DNA of 47,549 nucleotides from Collinsella sp. (lineage in GTDB: Bacteria; Actinomycetota; Coriobacteriia; Coriobacteriales; Coriobacteriaceae), in NCBI GenBank assembly GCA_029264355.1, contig JARIBW010000012.1:1-47549 (forward strand), given 5' to 3'. Below, piece by piece: positions 46,298 through 47,549 of this stretch. The notes under the pieces are model-generated. The model was given only the letters and a program-made list of their open reading frames with translations. It did no database searches and was not told the origin of the DNA. The stretch's first letter is position 1. The number at the start of each line of letters is the position of its first letter. The translations under genes and the position numbers were made by a program.

Positions 46298-46313
46298 AGT
46301 TTCACGTGAAACC
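46298..46313. promoter_or_regulatory. parS site 2
   Basis: AGTTTCACGTGAAACC carries the full 14-bp palindromic core GTTTCACGTGAAAC, 54 bp ahead of parA. Confidence 0.9.
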
Positions 46314-46331
46314 TAACGTCGTATTCCATTA

Positions 46332-46347
46332 TGTTTCACGTGAAACT
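46332..46347. promoter_or_regulatory. parS site 3
   Basis: TGTTTCACGTGAAACT differs from consensus only at the last base. It is 18 bp from parS site 2. The AT-rich stretch 46350-46830 beyond it shows no convincing gene. Confidence 0.92.
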
Positions 46348-46832
46348 AGTATTCAAGGTCAACTTTTCCAGAAGGCAACAATTACAGCATTGGTTCGTTT
46401 GGGGCAGGACCTTTACTCGAAATACTCAATTTAGCAAAGGGTCAATCAACTAGTAAGGGACAACCAAGAATTCGGATGAAAAGCATGCTTATAGTTAGCT
46501 TACGTTTCACTCAGGCTTATTCATAACTTGAATTAGAAAATGGAGCTAAGTAATGTACCGAATACATCGTGATTAACCAACTAGATAGCCAGTGCATGCA
46601 CAGTGTCTTCGACTCGCAGACAAGTCTCAAATGGAAACAAGGCTATACCGTCTAATGCAGAAGCCCTTAGAATGGGGAATACAACCCACCAGTGTTAAAG
46701 ATCACCTGAACGAAATTGAATATCACTGCCACTCATCAACTCACCGCAGAATGCATTCAGAACAGATTACGCTAATGTTCCCATATCGCTGTCTACAGCA
46801 GGATGCAAAAACTCGTTTAGAAATTTATATAG

Positions 46833-46874
46833 ATATACGGCCCGACGTTTCACGTGAAACCTCGGGCCGTATAT
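46833..46874. repeat. 42-bp palindrome with parS at its centre
   Basis: Arms ATATACGGCCCGA (46833-46845) and 46862-46874 are exact complements flanking parS site 4. It is 22 bp after the rsmG stop and could act as a hairpin terminator, though no T-run follows on the minus strand. Confidence 0.85.
46846..46861. promoter_or_regulatory. parS site 4
   Basis: CGTTTCACGTGAAACC with the full 14-bp core, 35 bp after rsmG and enclosed in a larger perfect palindrome. Confidence 0.9.
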
Positions 46875-46895
46875 GAATGAAAGGAAATATGCGCA

Positions 46896-47549
46896 TTACA
46901 ACCCAAGCGGCTGTCTTTTAGCGAGACCTATCGCGCGGGGCAGCCTTACAGCAGGTTCGGAAACCTTCTGATAGAGGAATACAGAGCGATGCCCGAGTCC
47001 TCGCGGCAAATCAAACTCATCGCAACCAATGAGTTCAAGACCACAGATATCTGCGCACTTTTCAGCTTGCTTCAATTCAGAAGGCTCGGGGTTTGCCTTC
47101 GCCACAACAAGATAGCCATCATCCTCAAGGAACGGAGCTCCATACTCAATGATCATAGACATCTGACCTACCGCGCGGGCGAAAACAGTGTCAAACTTCC
47201 CACGCATTTTGATTGCATATGACTCACAACGATCGTGAATGCCTTCGACACCCTCGATGCCCAATGCAGAGATGAAGGCATTCACAGCATCAATCTTTTT
47301 TCCGACTGAATCGAGTAAAACGCCGGAGCAACTAGTATAGAGCGCAAAGGGTATACCAGGGAAACCAGCGCCCGTACCCATATCGAGAAAGTGCTCAGGC
47401 TCAATAGGAAGATCACGATACAAAGCAAGTGAATCAACGATGTGCAGTATCAGAGCATCGTGAATATCCTTGATACGGGTAAGGTTCATAACCTGATTAA
47501 CCTGATTTACATAGAGAAGATGATGCACACAACGCTCAGCAGTCTCAGC
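46896..47549 (-). CDS. rsmG: 16S rRNA (guanine-527-N7)-methyltransferase, 5' end beyond window
   Basis: 218 residues are visible; the start codon lies beyond the right edge. Motifs are NLTRIKDIHDALILHIVDSLAL, the SAM site FLDMGTGAGFPGIPFAL, LLDSVGKKIDAVN, FARAVGQMSMIIEYGAPFL and LGHRSVFLYQK. It methylates G527 of 16S rRNA with SAM. Its place ahead of parA-parB matches the usual origin-proximal order, so yidC, rnpA, rpmH and dnaA are expected just outside. Confidence 0.95.
   Translation of the reverse strand, partial: AETAERCVHHLLYVNQVNQVMNLTRIKDIHDALILHIVDSLALYRDLPIEPEHFLDMGTGAGFPGIPFALYTSCSGVLLDSVGKKIDAVNAFISALGIEGVEGIHDRCESYAIKMRGKFDTVFARAVGQMSMIIEYGAPFLEDDGYLVVAKANPEPSELKQAEKCADICGLELIGCDEFDLPRGLGHRSVFLYQKVSEPAVRLPRAIGLAKRQPLGL

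Noticed and set aside
46592-46876. 94-codon plus-strand frame in the parA-rsmG gap
   Set aside because: No Shine-Dalgarno, composition unlike neighbours, and it runs through the parS palindrome.

Overview
The window looks like a chromosomal segment of a high-GC Gram-positive actinobacterium of the class Coriobacteriia, with Collinsella or a close relative as the best guess. This rests on GC-rich codon use over most of the window, an rsmG-parA-parB block, a PafB/PafC-like WYL pair, SpaA-type surface proteins with sortase and no outer-membrane genes. The genus is inference, not a database result.

Layout. 1-2.5 kb: a structured intergenic foldback, then a GntR(YtrA-type)-ABC ATPase-permease operon on the minus strand with an operator-like palindrome over its promoter. 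2.5-8.3 kb: a minus-strand purine run purF-purM-purN that continues into a PpiC-type foldase and a YqeY protein. 8.5-13.2 kb: a small tail-anchored protein, a cysteine desulfurase, a phosphoglucomutase/phosphomannomutase and a pyridoxal/pyridoxamine kinase. 13.3-19.5 kb: a membrane protein of unknown function, an ABC exporter, a Nudix hydrolase, purD and purA. 19.6-23.3 kb: the conserved rpsF-ssb-rpsR-rplI block followed by dnaB, with candidate DnaA boxes between rplI and dnaB. 23.6-28 kb: a DUF4013-like membrane protein, two tRNA-Ser genes, a TRIC/UPF0126 channel, purB and tRNA-Gly.

28.3-33.5 kb holds a cell-surface module: a giant multi-domain SpaA/Cna-B adhesin followed, in overlap and another frame, by a class B-like sortase. 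33.6-36.8 kb has an M28-like membrane protein whose peptidase fold is split by a roughly 590-residue acidic insertion and lacks several expected metal or catalytic residues. 37-43 kb has the WYL regulator pair, a DinG-type helicase fused to a DEDD exonuclease, and ddl; rlmN follows on the plus strand. 44.2 kb to the end is clearly AT-richer and carries parB, parA and the start-truncated rsmG with four parS-like sites, so the replication origin is probably close to the right edge.

Recurring themes. Six purine genes (purF, M, N, D, A, B) lie in three places. A dispersed repeat with the core GGGGACAGGTACAAATTG occurs in four intergenic regions, and one copy has expanded into a 14-bp tandem array. 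Several promoters share a -35 box beginning TTGCA with a 16-bp spacer. Perfect hairpin terminators separate most convergent genes. The least explained items are the 129-bp foldback at the left end, the adhesin-sortase overlap, the split M28-like protein, and a parS site forming the centre of a 42-bp palindrome after rsmG.
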